Assembly (NCBI RefSeq): GCF_050313795.1
Contig: NZ_JBNPMC010000008.1
Coordinates: forward strand, 1 to 64,000
Reading direction: 5' to 3'
Origin: CAMBRQ01 sp945870325
Lineage (GTDB): Bacteria > Bacillota > Clostridia > Lachnospirales > Lachnospiraceae
DNA: 64,000 nt
In this document: positions 43,419 through 52,791 of the stretch, piece after piece
How positions within the stretch are numbered: position 1 is the first letter of the stretch
Layout: each line of letters starts with the position of its first letter
The notes under the pieces: generated by a model
The model's database searches: none
What the model was told of the DNA's origin: nothing
What the model saw: the letters and a program-made list of their open reading frames with translations, nothing else
Position numbers and translations under genes: made by a program

Positions 43419-43719
43419 ATGATGAATACGACTTCTGCAATGGAATCTGCTGATAAAAAATCTATATACAAGTTGCTAAGTAAACAGCTAAAGGGAGTAA
43501 TCGGGCAAGTGCCTTACTTAATTTCTAATTTAGCCAATGCATCCGCACTTTTGAATGAAACTTTGACGGATATTAACTGGGTGGGATTCTATCTTATGGA
43601 AGATGGAAAACTTGTCCTTGGGCCATTTCAAGGGAAACTTGCATGCACTTGATGAGGATGACAGGGAAGGACTGGCTGAATTTGTGAAAATATTGGAGAA
43701 GCACATGGCAATCTGTTGA
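43419..43719 (+). pseudogene. Remnant of free methionine-(R)-sulfoxide reductase (GAF domain, fRMsr)
   Basis: The first 73 codons match the N-terminal half of fRMsr: LISNLANASALLNETL, NWVGFYLM, and LVLGPFQGKLAC. Right after this the frame ends in TGATGA. In another frame the next 25 codons (LDEDDREGLAEFVKILEKHM) match the C-terminal end of the same family. The middle of the gene, about 60 residues with the catalytic Cys region, is missing and the junction is out of frame. It is thus a pseudogene formed by internal deletion. Functional fRMsr reduces free methionine sulfoxide. Confidence 0.8.
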
Positions 43720-43788
43720 TTAGAGATAGTGATGTTGCAAGAATAAGGGTAAACAAATATAAGGGCAAACAAATAGAGGAGAGTACAT

Positions 43789-45159
43789 ATGCAGCTACGC
43801 CAAGAGATCCCGGACACCTTCTGGAGCCTGTTCCGCTCCGTGAACCGGGAGATATACATAGAAGCACTTCTGTGCATTAACGAAGAATACCAATACAGTA
43901 ATTATTTTCTCACCCGTGAAGTGTGCATCCAGGTTTTAAGCGACATGAATGCGAAGAAACGTTTTGAATTACAGTGGGAAGAGGGTGAGACCAGGATTGA
44001 TATGCTGGAAACACCATCTTCACGCATCTTGAATTGGCTTCTGAAGACGGGGTGGCTGAAAAGAATCGAAGATTATAATACGCTGGTGACGAATATCGTC
44101 ATCCCGGATTATGCGGCGGTATTCATCGAGGCATTCGAGAGGATCAATTCCGAAGACCTGGAAGAGACGGATATCTATATCCAGAATGTCTATGCAACGC
44201 TCTTCTCATTCCAGAATGACCCTCGGGCGAACCTAAGTATGCTGCGGACGGCGCTGGTGAATACGAGGCGGCTGAACAAAGCATTGCAGGACATGCTTCA
44301 CAACATGGACAAGTTCTTCGGCAGGCTTCTGGATCAGGAGTTCTATGGGGATCTGCTAAAAGAGCATTTGGACGGATACGTAGAAGAGATTGTCCGCAAG
44401 AAGTACCATATACTGAAGACTTCGGATAATTTCTACATCTATAAGATGGATATTAAGAAATGCATCCGGGAAATGCGTGAGAACGAGGAGTGGATAGAGA
44501 AGGTAAGAAAGCGTTCGAAGATGATGGGAGATACGAAGGATGACGTACTGGATCTTCTGGACCTGATCGAGCGGGGATTCGATGACATTGAGCACCGCAT
44601 TTCCAATATGGATAAGGAACATACCAAGTATGTACGGGCGACGGTGACAAGGCTTAACTATCTTCTTAGCGGTGAGACGGATACGAAAGGTCTGGTGGTA
44701 CAGCTTTTGAACCGGATGTCTGCTGCGCCTTCCGGCGAAGAGCGGGAAGAGATTATCCGAGAAACCGGGGCGAAGATGAACCTCTCTTTATTGGAAATGT
44801 TATCGGAGAAATCATTATATAAAAGAAGAAAAGGGCGAAAGGATTTTATCAGTCAGATGGCAGCAGATGAGGCGATGGAGGATCTGGATAAGGAAGATGT
44901 GCTGCGCCTGAACCGGATTCAGATGCGGTACAGTAAGGAGCAGATCGAAGAGTTTATCGAGAACCGTATGGAAGATGAGATTATGGATGCGGCGAAGGTT
45001 GACATTACGGAGGAAGAGGATTTTGAGAAATTGATCCTGGCGTATGATTATAGTACGAGGAAGAATAGTAAATATATGGTGCTGGAGGAAGAGACGGAGA
45101 TGGTTGAGAGAGCTGGATATAAGTATCCGGCGCTTAAGTTTGTGCGCAGGAGGGTATAA
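43789..45159 (+). CDS. jetA: Wadjet-type JetA subunit (kleisin, MukF-like)
   Basis: A 456-residue protein of the JetA family (formerly DUF5716), the kleisin of an SMC-like complex that recognises and cleaves plasmid DNA. It has a winged-helix N-terminal region (about residues 1-110), a long helical middle (about 150-330) and an acidic C-terminal region that would bind the JetC head. The start is supported by gaggagag. It is followed one base later by jetB, and jetB overlaps jetC, so the three form one operon. Family assignment rests on overall character and gene order; there is no short catalytic motif. Confidence 0.8.
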   Translation: MQLRQEIPDTFWSLFRSVNREIYIEALLCINEEYQYSNYFLTREVCIQVLSDMNAKKRFELQWEEGETRIDMLETPSSRILNWLLKTGWLKRIEDYNTLVTNIVIPDYAAVFIEAFERINSEDLEETDIYIQNVYATLFSFQNDPRANLSMLRTALVNTRRLNKALQDMLHNMDKFFGRLLDQEFYGDLLKEHLDGYVEEIVRKKYHILKTSDNFYIYKMDIKKCIREMRENEEWIEKVRKRSKMMGDTKDDVLDLLDLIERGFDDIEHRISNMDKEHTKYVRATVTRLNYLLSGETDTKGLVVQLLNRMSAAPSGEEREEIIRETGAKMNLSLLEMLSEKSLYKRRKGRKDFISQMAADEAMEDLDKEDVLRLNRIQMRYSKEQIEEFIENRMEDEIMDAAKVDITEEEDFEKLILAYDYSTRKNSKYMVLEEETEMVERAGYKYPALKFVRRRV

Positions 45160-45160
45160 A

Positions 45161-45811
45161 ATGGCAATGATAGATTATTTTGAACAACTAACCCAGGAGG
45201 AGCAGGAGGATGTCACAGAAGTAATTCAGACCTTATATCGTCAGACCTACCTCCTGGAACGCAGATTCGACAGACGTTCAGGGCGTATGCAGTATGTACC
45301 GGAGTATCGGACATGCAGCAAGCATATAGAATTCCTGCGGGCGTATTTTGCCGTGGCGGGGATTGCATTGAAGGAGAATGCCCACATGGGTGTGATCTAT
45401 ATCCAGGAGGAGATGTTGTGGGGTGAGAAACTGCCACGGCTTGCAACCATATATCTGCTCGTGTTGAAACTCATTTACGATGAGCAGATGGCGAATGTAT
45501 CGTCGAGCAGCCATATTGTGACGACATTAGGAGCGGTGAATGGGAAGGCGGGGGAGTTCCGCGTGCTTACGAGTCTACCGTCACCGACGGAGATGCGGCG
45601 TACTATTGCGCTTCTTAAGAAATATCAGATGATTGAGCCGCTGGATGTATTGGAAGAATTGAATGAGCATACAAGGCTTGTCATCTATCCGTGTATTCAT
45701 GCGGTATTGATGGGCGATGATATTAAGGAACTGTTAGAGACGTTCGGGGAGGAGGATCACATTGGAGATGAAGCAGCCATTCAAAGCACTCTCGAAGATA
45801 TGCCTGAATAA
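45161..45811 (+). CDS. jetB: Wadjet-type JetB subunit (MukE-like)
   Basis: A 216-residue acidic protein with tandem winged-helix character, corresponding to the KITE subunit of SMC-like complexes (JetB; DUF4194/DUF6063-type). ATG 45161 has caggaggg 8 bases upstream; the open frame before it overlaps jetA and is not coding. It has the pattern of an N-terminal helix pair (DYFEQLTQEEQEDVTEVIQT), a Tyr/Arg-rich beta region and a C-terminal wing with VIYPCIHAVL. Its end overlaps jetC by 50 bases, so synthesis of the subunits is coupled. Confidence 0.78.
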   Translation: MAMIDYFEQLTQEEQEDVTEVIQTLYRQTYLLERRFDRRSGRMQYVPEYRTCSKHIEFLRAYFAVAGIALKENAHMGVIYIQEEMLWGEKLPRLATIYLLVLKLIYDEQMANVSSSSHIVTTLGAVNGKAGEFRVLTSLPSPTEMRRTIALLKKYQMIEPLDVLEELNEHTRLVIYPCIHAVLMGDDIKELLETFGEEDHIGDEAAIQSTLEDMPE

Positions 45812-48800
45812 CTGGCATTATATAGATAGGAAGATATTGACACTGAATGAGGGGATTAATTTCTTCACAGGGCATTCCGGAAGCGGGAAGTCTACGGTGA
45901 TTGATGCCATCCAGATCGTGCTGTATGCCAATACGGATGGGCGTGGCTTCTTTAATAAAGCGGCAGCAGATGATTCGGACCGGACGCTGATCGAGTATCT
46001 CCGTGGCATGGTGAATATCAGTGAGAATAATGAGTCTCAGTATCTGCGGAATCAGAATTTCTCCAGTACGATCGTGCTGGAATTGGAGCAGACGAACACG
46101 AAGGAGAAGCAATGCGTGGGCGTTGTGTTTGACGTGGAGACGGCGACCAATGAGATCAGCAGGCTGTTCTTCTGGCATACGGGCGGGTTATTGGAGAATT
46201 CTTATCGTACGAAAAGCAGGTGTCTGACTACCATGGAGATGCGCGAGTATCTGCAGAGGACGTTTTCGCCGGAGAGGTTCTACTGTGGACCGAGCAATGA
46301 GAGATTCCGCCGGCAGTTGTATGACATTTACCTGGGCGGGCTGGATATGGAGAAATTCCCGAGATTGTTCAAAAGAGCGATTCCATTTCGCATGAATATT
46401 AAGCTGGAAGATTTTGTGAAAGAATATATCTGCATGGAGCAGGACATCCATATTGAGGATTTGCAGGAAAGCGTGATGCAGTATGGGCGGATGCGCAATA
46501 AGATTGAGGAAACGCTGGAGGAGATTCGCCAACTTACGCAGATTCGGGAGATTTATCAGAGATATGACGAGAAGCGTAAGGAAGTGGAATTATGCTCCTA
46601 TCAGATCGACCGTTTGGAAATGCTGCAGTTGGAGGCGAAGATTCAGGAGTGCCGGGATAAGATGAAGAACCGGCAGGAGGAGATTGCCGGACTGGAAGGG
46701 CAGAAGGCGCGGCTTGAAGAGGAGCAGTCTGCACTGCAGAAGGAATACGAGGAGATTATTCTTCGGATTGCTAATAGTGGGTATTCGAATCTGGAAGCGG
46801 AACTGGGAGCGCTGAATGAGACGCTGGAGAGACTTAGGAATAGCAAGGTCAGATGGCAGCAAACGGCGGAGCGCTTGGCGGAATGGAAGAATCAGGATGT
46901 GACACCGAATCAGACGATATGGGATATCGAGAAATTCGCGGACGGGGACATTTCCGAAGAGGAGATGGAACGTTTGATGGAGAGTTTCCGTGATATTCAA
47001 GAGGAACTGGAAGAGCAGAGGCAGGAGACGGATGCGGACCTTCGTAAAGTAAAGAAAGAAGAGAAAGAGGCGCGGGAGGAGTTAAAGGCGCTGAAGCAGG
47101 GAAAGAAGGCATATCCGCGGGAACTGGAAGAGGCGAGATATGAACTGCGGAACCGTCTGCATGAGCGATGCGGGAAGTTCGTGAATGTGCAGATTATGGC
47201 GGATCTTCTGGATGTGAAGGACGAGCGGTGGCAGAATGCGGTGGAAGGCTACATGGGCAATCATAAACTGCTGCTTGTGGTGGAGCCGGGGTATGCCAAG
47301 GCTGCGATGGATATCTATGAGGAGATGGATAAGAAGAAGTTCTTCCGGGCGGCGGTGGTGGATACGGAGAAGGTGTCAAAAGAGGCGCATCAGGTACGTC
47401 CGGGGTCACTGGCGGAAGAAGTGCGGGCGAAGGAGCCTTATGTGCAGGCATATATTGATTTCTTCTTGGGAAATGTGATGAAGTGTGAGACGATTGTAGA
47501 ACTCCGTGAGTGCCGGATCGGAATTACGCCGGATTGCGTGATGTATCACAGTTATCGTTTGCAGCATATTAATCCGGAGAATTATACCAGACGTGCGTAT
47601 ATTGGCGAGATCAGTATGCGTCAGCGGGTGCGGCAGTTGGAGGAGCGATGCCAGAAATTGCAGGATGAGAGGATACCGCTTCAGGAGACGCTGGAGGATA
47701 TCCGTAAGACGATGCAGCTGGAGATGTTGAATCAGCCGATTGGAGATTATCTTGGCTGGATGGCAGATGTGAAGGAGATGCCTGCGAAGGAGCGAAAGAA
47801 AGCGCAGATTACGGAGAAGATGCGTAAATTGAAGGAAGAATCCGTGGATGCGTGGGAACTTCAGAAGGGAGAACTTGCGCGGCAGCAGGATGAGAAAAAG
47901 AACCAGATTACGAAGGTACAGGAGGGAATCTGGGGGAATCGAAGAGAGATTGACAGGCTGAGTGAGGAAGTCTTGCAAGCGGAGAGTGCGTTGCTGGAGC
48001 AGAGGCGAAAACTTGGAGTGAAATTGAAAGTACAATTAGAAGATGGTGTTGCTCAGAATGCAAATGCTGGTGGAATGCCAAGGACAGATACGGCAGTTGA
48101 GTTGGTGGAGAATGACAGTGTAGAAAATCAGGATATGAATATGACTACATATGAGCAAGAATTCCAGAAGTATTTGTCTGGCAAGAAATCTACAAATTAC
48201 GATTATCTTAAGCGTCAAAGGATCTCCGAACTCTCTCCGATGCGTGAAGAAGAAGAGCAGAATTATCAGAAGTTAGTGGAAGAGCGGAGCAGTTACATCC
48301 GCAGTTATCCGAACCGGACATTCTCTACTGCAATCCGTAGTAACGAACCTTATGAGCAATTATTAGAAAGTCTTCAGTGCGATGATCTGGAAGCATTCAA
48401 GGAATCTGCGAAAGAGCAGGCGCGTTCGGCGGTAGAGCATTTTAAAGATGACTTCATATTCAAGATCCGCAGTGCGATCCGTGAAGCGTACCAGCGCAGG
48501 GATGAGTTGAATCGGATTATCAGTGGATTGGATTTTGGTAAGGATAAGTATCAGTTTGTCATTACGAAGAATAAAGGGGCGGACGGAAGATATTATAAGA
48601 TGTTCATGGATGATTCCTTGCAGATTCATCCTTCTCAGCTGACGGATTCAATGGAGAATCAGTTGAATATGTTTACGATGGAGCATGAGGATCAATATGG
48701 GGATCTGATGAATGAGTTGATTAATATCTTCATTCCGCCGGAGAATGCTACGAAGGAAGAACTGGAAGAGGCGAAAAAGAATATGGATAAGTATGCGGAT

Positions 48801-49229
48801 TACCGGACTTATCTCTCCTTCGATATGCAGCAGATTGTAAAAGGCGAGAAGGATATGACCATTGGGCTTGGCAAGATGATTAAGAAGAACTCCGGCGGTG
48901 AGGGACAGAATCCGCTGTATGTAGCGCTGCTGGCAAGTTTCGCGCAGGTGTATCGGATCAATCAGTCGGCGAAGATGCAGAGGAATCCAACGATAAGGCT
49001 GGTGGTGTTGGATGAGGCATTTTCCAAGATGGATGCGGAGAAAGTGGCAAGTTGTATCTCGCTGATCAGGGGGCTTGGATTCCAGGCGATTATCAGCGCG
49101 ACCAACGACAAGATACAGAATTATCTGGAGAATGTGGATAAGACGTTTGTCTATGCGAATCCAAATAAGAAGCATATCTCGATACAGGAATTCGAGAAGA
49201 AGGAATTTGTGGAACTGGTGGAGGAGTAG
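45762..49229 (+). CDS. jetC: Wadjet-type JetC subunit (SMC/MukB-like ATPase)
   Basis: A 1155-residue ATPase. The N-terminal head has Walker A GHSGSGKST (Lys43), followed by DAIQIVLY. Two long coiled-coil arms (about residues 260-480 and 630-820) surround a hinge. The C-terminal head has the signature KNSGGEGQNP and Walker B LVVLDEAF (Asp1084, Glu1085). TTG 45762 has gaggagg at 6-7 bases and is preferred; ATG 45768 is the alternative. In Wadjet the JetABC motor extrudes DNA loops and JetD, a topoisomerase-VI-like nuclease, cuts small circles. No jetD follows here; the next feature is a GGGAC repeat and then genes on the opposite strand. Confidence 0.85.
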   Translation: MEMKQPFKALSKICLNNWHYIDRKILTLNEGINFFTGHSGSGKSTVIDAIQIVLYANTDGRGFFNKAAADDSDRTLIEYLRGMVNISENNESQYLRNQNFSSTIVLELEQTNTKEKQCVGVVFDVETATNEISRLFFWHTGGLLENSYRTKSRCLTTMEMREYLQRTFSPERFYCGPSNERFRRQLYDIYLGGLDMEKFPRLFKRAIPFRMNIKLEDFVKEYICMEQDIHIEDLQESVMQYGRMRNKIEETLEEIRQLTQIREIYQRYDEKRKEVELCSYQIDRLEMLQLEAKIQECRDKMKNRQEEIAGLEGQKARLEEEQSALQKEYEEIILRIANSGYSNLEAELGALNETLERLRNSKVRWQQTAERLAEWKNQDVTPNQTIWDIEKFADGDISEEEMERLMESFRDIQEELEEQRQETDADLRKVKKEEKEAREELKALKQGKKAYPRELEEARYELRNRLHERCGKFVNVQIMADLLDVKDERWQNAVEGYMGNHKLLLVVEPGYAKAAMDIYEEMDKKKFFRAAVVDTEKVSKEAHQVRPGSLAEEVRAKEPYVQAYIDFFLGNVMKCETIVELRECRIGITPDCVMYHSYRLQHINPENYTRRAYIGEISMRQRVRQLEERCQKLQDERIPLQETLEDIRKTMQLEMLNQPIGDYLGWMADVKEMPAKERKKAQITEKMRKLKEESVDAWELQKGELARQQDEKKNQITKVQEGIWGNRREIDRLSEEVLQAESALLEQRRKLGVKLKVQLEDGVAQNANAGGMPRTDTAVELVENDSVENQDMNMTTYEQEFQKYLSGKKSTNYDYLKRQRISELSPMREEEEQNYQKLVEERSSYIRSYPNRTFSTAIRSNEPYEQLLESLQCDDLEAFKESAKEQARSAVEHFKDDFIFKIRSAIREAYQRRDELNRIISGLDFGKDKYQFVITKNKGADGRYYKMFMDDSLQIHPSQLTDSMENQLNMFTMEHEDQYGDLMNELINIFIPPENATKEELEEAKKNMDKYADYRTYLSFDMQQIVKGEKDMTIGLGKMIKKNSGGEGQNPLYVALLASFAQVYRINQSAKMQRNPTIRLVVLDEAFSKMDAEKVASCISLIRGLGFQAIISATNDKIQNYLENVDKTFVYANPNKKHISIQEFEKKEFVELVEE

Positions 49230-49240
49230 AAGTTAAAAAG

Positions 49241-49316
49241 GGACACGGCAAATCGAAAAAGGGACACGGCAAATCCAATTGGGGACGGGGGAAATTGCAA
49301 TTTCCCCGTCCCCAAT
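49241..49316 (+). repeat. GGGAC repeat element, copy f
   Basis: Two gggacacggcaaat units (49241-49254 and 49262-49275), then a palindrome (49280-49316, one base shorter in the second arm). It stands 11 bases after the jetC stop, where jetD would be expected. Confidence 0.85.
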
Positions 49317-49324
49317 GCGTCACG

Positions 49325-50125
49325 TTAAAGTGCGAATGTCTCCAGATCATCCGGCACATACAGATTCCCATGATAGTACTGCTGTCCTTCTTCGGTATAC
49401 AATTTCTTACGCTCGGCCAGATGCGTTTCTTCCGTATGATACAGAAGCAGATTCGGTACTCCAAGTTCTTCAGCCAGTTGGCAGGCTTCTTTAACCGTGC
49501 TGTGATGTTTCTCGTAAGGCTTGAACTTATCTGCCTCGCCAAACAGGCAGAATGCCTCATGGAGAAGCCAATCGCTGCCCTTCACATATTCATAATTCAC
49601 TTCATTATATGGCTCGTCCCCAACGCAAGTGAACTTCTTGCCATTTTTCAATTGCATAGTGAACCCAAACTGTTTCGCTTTGGTAGAGGCGATATCAAAG
49701 AAAGTCACAGGACAGTCGAGAACTTCACGCTGGTCGCCGCTCTCAACAATGTCAAAACGAATCCTCTCCCCCATATGTTTGCAGACTTTCTGCTGAATTG
49801 TCATATTGGCGATTGCCTGGATCTTCTCAGATAATTCTTTGTGGCAGTAGATTCTGAGTTCCCCATCGTATTTCCCCTGATTCATTCTCTGTCCGATAAT
49901 ACGAATCAGCCAGATGATTCCAAGAACGTGATCTACGTGTTCATGAGTAACAAAGATGTCATGGATATCAGTGATTGCGATCCCTGTGTCTTTCAGTACT
50001 TTTAAAATTCTATTTCCGCCGCCTGCATCTATGAGAAAATGTCTTCCTTCATCAGAAATGGCAAAACATGTGTTGTAGCATTCGGATACAGCAGCATTTC
50101 CAGTTCCCAGTATTGTCAGTTTCAT
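49325..50125 (-). CDS. MBL-fold metal-dependent hydrolase (RNase Z-like)
   Basis: A 266-residue metallo-beta-lactamase-fold protein. It starts with MKLTILGTGNA, has the metal motif HEHVDH (residues about 62-67), the CVGDEP segment with its Asp ligand, and a late His in KHHST, in the order of the RNase Z/phnP branch. It is about the length of small MBL hydrolases. The substrate is not evident. It is encoded opposite to jetC and 109 bases before the aminotransferase stop, on the same strand as that gene. I see no reason to link it to the Jet operon. Confidence 0.85.
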   Translation of the reverse strand: MKLTILGTGNAAVSECYNTCFAISDEGRHFLIDAGGGNRILKVLKDTGIAITDIHDIFVTHEHVDHVLGIIWLIRIIGQRMNQGKYDGELRIYCHKELSEKIQAIANMTIQQKVCKHMGERIRFDIVESGDQREVLDCPVTFFDIASTKAKQFGFTMQLKNGKKFTCVGDEPYNEVNYEYVKGSDWLLHEAFCLFGEADKFKPYEKHHSTVKEACQLAEELGVPNLLLYHTEETHLAERKKLYTEEGQQYYHGNLYVPDDLETFAL

Positions 50126-50142
50126 ATTAAACCCTCCATTCT

Positions 50143-50166
50143 ATTCATTTCCCCGTCCCCAAAAAA
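50143..50166. repeat. GGGAC repeat fragment, copy g
   Basis: cattt-ccccgtcccc followed by an A-run matches one arm of the palindrome only. No direct units are attached. It lies just upstream of the MBL-fold gene. Confidence 0.5.
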
Positions 50167-50234
50167 GGAACTGCTGCCCTATATGTGGGGAAGGCAGCAG
50201 TTCGGTCGTCTATATATGACGTAAACGAGAGGAG

Positions 50235-51521
50235 TTATACGTTATCGGCAATTTCTTTTGTAGCAATCAGGAACTTATCAATATCATCTCTTCCATGGCA
50301 GTGAAGAGGAGATACACGGATTGCTCCTTCAAGTCCAAGAGACTCTACGATTCTCTTAGAATATGGGCTTGTGTTCAAACGCTCGAATACGGTTATACCG
50401 TGCTCCAAGTATTTCTGGGACAGGTCAGAGAATTCGATACCTTTGATTCCCATAGCAACAATCAGATCCTTGTATGTAAGGTCTTCCATATCAACATATA
50501 CTTCAGCCTTGTCGATATGTCTTAATCCCGGCACTTCATCAGTTCCTTCCAGTAAGCGGTAGAGAAGAGCTCTCTCCTGAAGGTGGATGCGGCGCATACC
50601 TTCTACATATAATTCACGCCTGTTCGTGCTTTCGATAAAGTGAGCACCGATCTCACATACATAATCAATAACAGCCATCATTGCTGCGAAATTTCCTGGT
50701 GTTGGAGTACCAAGCTGCCAGATGCTGTTGTCCTTGTGGGTCAGTTTGTGGTGAGGCAATGCTGATACACGATCAGATACATAGCAGAAACCACATCCAC
50801 GTACGCCAAAGAACTTGTAAGGTGCGAAGTTAGATACATCTACGCCCCAATCTTCTACGTCGATTGCACAGTGTGGAGCATGCTGTACAGCATCACTTAC
50901 AATATAGATCTCAGGATTGATCTCTTTTGCACGGCGTACAATCTCTTTGATATCCATGATGTTACCAGAGATGTTAGATGCGGCCATAATGCTTAACAGT
51001 ACAGTATCTTTATCTACGTATTCCATGATTGTGTCAACATCAAGACCGCCGGTCTCTTTGTTAGCAGGTACAACACGGAACTCGCGTCCGGTTCTCTGGC
51101 AATAGTGCTCAACTGCATCGTGTGCAGATGGATGCTCCAGTGAAGATGTAACTGCATTTGTTCCCCAGCCAGCACCAAGCATAATAGTTCCTACAGCGTT
51201 GAACATTGTCTGAGAAGCGGATAGTTCTGAGATCAGGGAACCACTCTTAGCGCCGAATACTGTTTCCAGAATATCTTTTGTTCCGCCGGATACATAGTGG
51301 GAAAGTTCATAACCTCTTCCACGTACACGCTCCGGGCAATCTGGGAACTCTTCAACGGCAGCTTTGATTTCTACGGCTCTTTTTAATCTCAGAGATCCGC
51401 CGGAGTTCTCGAAGAAAAGTCTTTCGCCATGCTCTGGGTCTGCATCTGCGTAGCAGAATTGATCTTTCAGGCTTTTCTGGTATTCGTCAGAAAATAATAC
51501 TCCATATTTTTCGTCGTTCAT
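50235..51521 (-). CDS. PLP-dependent class V aminotransferase (cysteine-desulfurase-like)
   Basis: A 428-residue fold-type I enzyme of the NifS/SufS class V superfamily. Key elements are FFENSGGSLRL at the N-terminus, the SSLEHPSAHDAVEHY substrate loop, SDAVQHAPHCAIDVEDWGVD, and the PLP-binding Lys in FAPYKFFGVRGCG. The active-site Cys loop of true desulfurases is not evident near the C-terminus, so it may act on another amino acid. Start ATG 51521 has aaggagg upstream. It is divergent from a LysR regulator, a common arrangement for a regulated target gene. The exact reaction is unknown. Confidence 0.85.
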   Translation of the reverse strand: MNDEKYGVLFSDEYQKSLKDQFCYADADPEHGERLFFENSGGSLRLKRAVEIKAAVEEFPDCPERVRGRGYELSHYVSGGTKDILETVFGAKSGSLISELSASQTMFNAVGTIMLGAGWGTNAVTSSLEHPSAHDAVEHYCQRTGREFRVVPANKETGGLDVDTIMEYVDKDTVLLSIMAASNISGNIMDIKEIVRRAKEINPEIYIVSDAVQHAPHCAIDVEDWGVDVSNFAPYKFFGVRGCGFCYVSDRVSALPHHKLTHKDNSIWQLGTPTPGNFAAMMAVIDYVCEIGAHFIESTNRRELYVEGMRRIHLQERALLYRLLEGTDEVPGLRHIDKAEVYVDMEDLTYKDLIVAMGIKGIEFSDLSQKYLEHGITVFERLNTSPYSKRIVESLGLEGAIRVSPLHCHGRDDIDKFLIATKEIADNV

Positions 51522-51683
51522 TTTTTCATCCTCCTTATTGGACGTTACGTTTTTTTGCTTGTAATAAGCATAGCACGAATATTTGGAATTGTGAAATGAA
51601 TAATTTCGCTGTATAATATTAATAAATTTTATATTTAAACGGATGAAAATATGTGCATTTGTGTGTATGAGAGGAGGAAGCGT

Positions 51684-52613
51684 ATGAACTTGTCAGAGAT
51701 TGAAACATTTCTAATGATAGTAAAGACGAAGAATATTACGAAGACTGCTGAGAACCTGTTCTTGTCACAGCCGACAGTTAGTCACAGGCTGAAATCACTG
51801 GAGGAAGAACTGGGGATTGATCTGATTACAAGAAAGAAGGGGTATAAGCAGATCGAACTGACTTCACAGGGGGAGGAGTTTATTCCGATTGCAGAACGAT
51901 GGATTTCCATTTGGCAGGAGATGCGGCTTCTCAAAGACAACAACGAGAGATTATATCTGACTATTGCCTGTACGGACACGCTGAACAGTGCAATCTTTTT
52001 TGACTTGTATCGGGATATGCTAAAACAGGAAGAACAGATGATGAATCTGAGAATTAAGACACATTATTCTTATGAAATATATGGATTGTTGGAGAATCAT
52101 GAGATTGATCTGGGATTCGTTTATCATCATCTGCATTTTAAGAATATCGTGGCAGAACCTATATTAAAAGAGAAGATGTACATTATACAATCGGCGGATA
52201 CTAAGATTAAGAAGCCAGTGATACATACGGATGAGTTAGACTTAAGCCGGGAGATCTTCTTAAGCTGGGAGGCGAATTACCAGATCTGGCATGACCAGTG
52301 GGTGAGCAAGGGAGAGAGGTCCCGTATGGAGGTGGATACATTCGAGCTGTTGTTCCATCTCCTGTCAGAGGAAGGAATGTGGGCGATCGCCCCGGTATCC
52401 GTGGTAGAGCGTATCAGTAGCCTGCGTCAGGTGTATGTGAGCAAGATCGGTAATGCGGTACAGCCGCCAGAGCGGATCACTTATATGATCAGGCACAAAT
52501 ACCCGAACGAAGGAAGGAGAAAAGCAACGCAGATATTCGAACGGGAGATCTGTCATTATCTAAGCGGAAAGGACTGGGGATATGTAGGAAATTACAGGCT
52601 GGCAGAATCTTAA
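51684..52613 (+). CDS. LysR-family transcriptional regulator
   Basis: A 309-residue regulator. The N-terminal winged helix-turn-helix (residues about 4-62) has the usual ETFLMIVKTKNITKTAENLF and SQPTVSHRLKSLEEELG pattern. The effector-binding domain (about 90-290) follows. ATG 51684 has gagaggaggaag before it, so the longer frame is not used. It is transcribed away from the aminotransferase gene and probably controls it through the 160-bp space between them. The inducer is unknown. Confidence 0.9.
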   Translation: MNLSEIETFLMIVKTKNITKTAENLFLSQPTVSHRLKSLEEELGIDLITRKKGYKQIELTSQGEEFIPIAERWISIWQEMRLLKDNNERLYLTIACTDTLNSAIFFDLYRDMLKQEEQMMNLRIKTHYSYEIYGLLENHEIDLGFVYHHLHFKNIVAEPILKEKMYIIQSADTKIKKPVIHTDELDLSREIFLSWEANYQIWHDQWVSKGERSRMEVDTFELLFHLLSEEGMWAIAPVSVVERISSLRQVYVSKIGNAVQPPERITYMIRHKYPNEGRRKATQIFEREICHYLSGKDWGYVGNYRLAES

Positions 52614-52622
52614 ACACGAAGA

Positions 52623-52655
52623 GGCGGTACAAAAGGGCCTGTAAAATAAGTTCCT
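52623..52655 (+). repeat. Left terminal inverted repeat of the IS1182-type element
   Basis: Begins ggcggtacaaaagggc and ends aagttcct. It matches the reverse complement of 54434-54466 at 32 of 33 positions. Confidence 0.88.
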
Positions 52656-52791
52656 CATCAAGAAAGGCCCGTTCCGGCAAAGGCCGGTTCGGGCGTTTCT
52701 TCGTATATTACATCAAATATTTCGATATATGAGAATGATTTCATTAAAAATAAGTGCACTTAATAAAGACTATGTGGATAACACATTATCT

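Noticed and set aside
49325..50125. MBL-fold hydrolase as a replacement for the missing JetD nuclease
   Set aside because: It is on the opposite strand, has its own ribosome binding site and groups with the aminotransferase side; nothing links it to the Jet operon.
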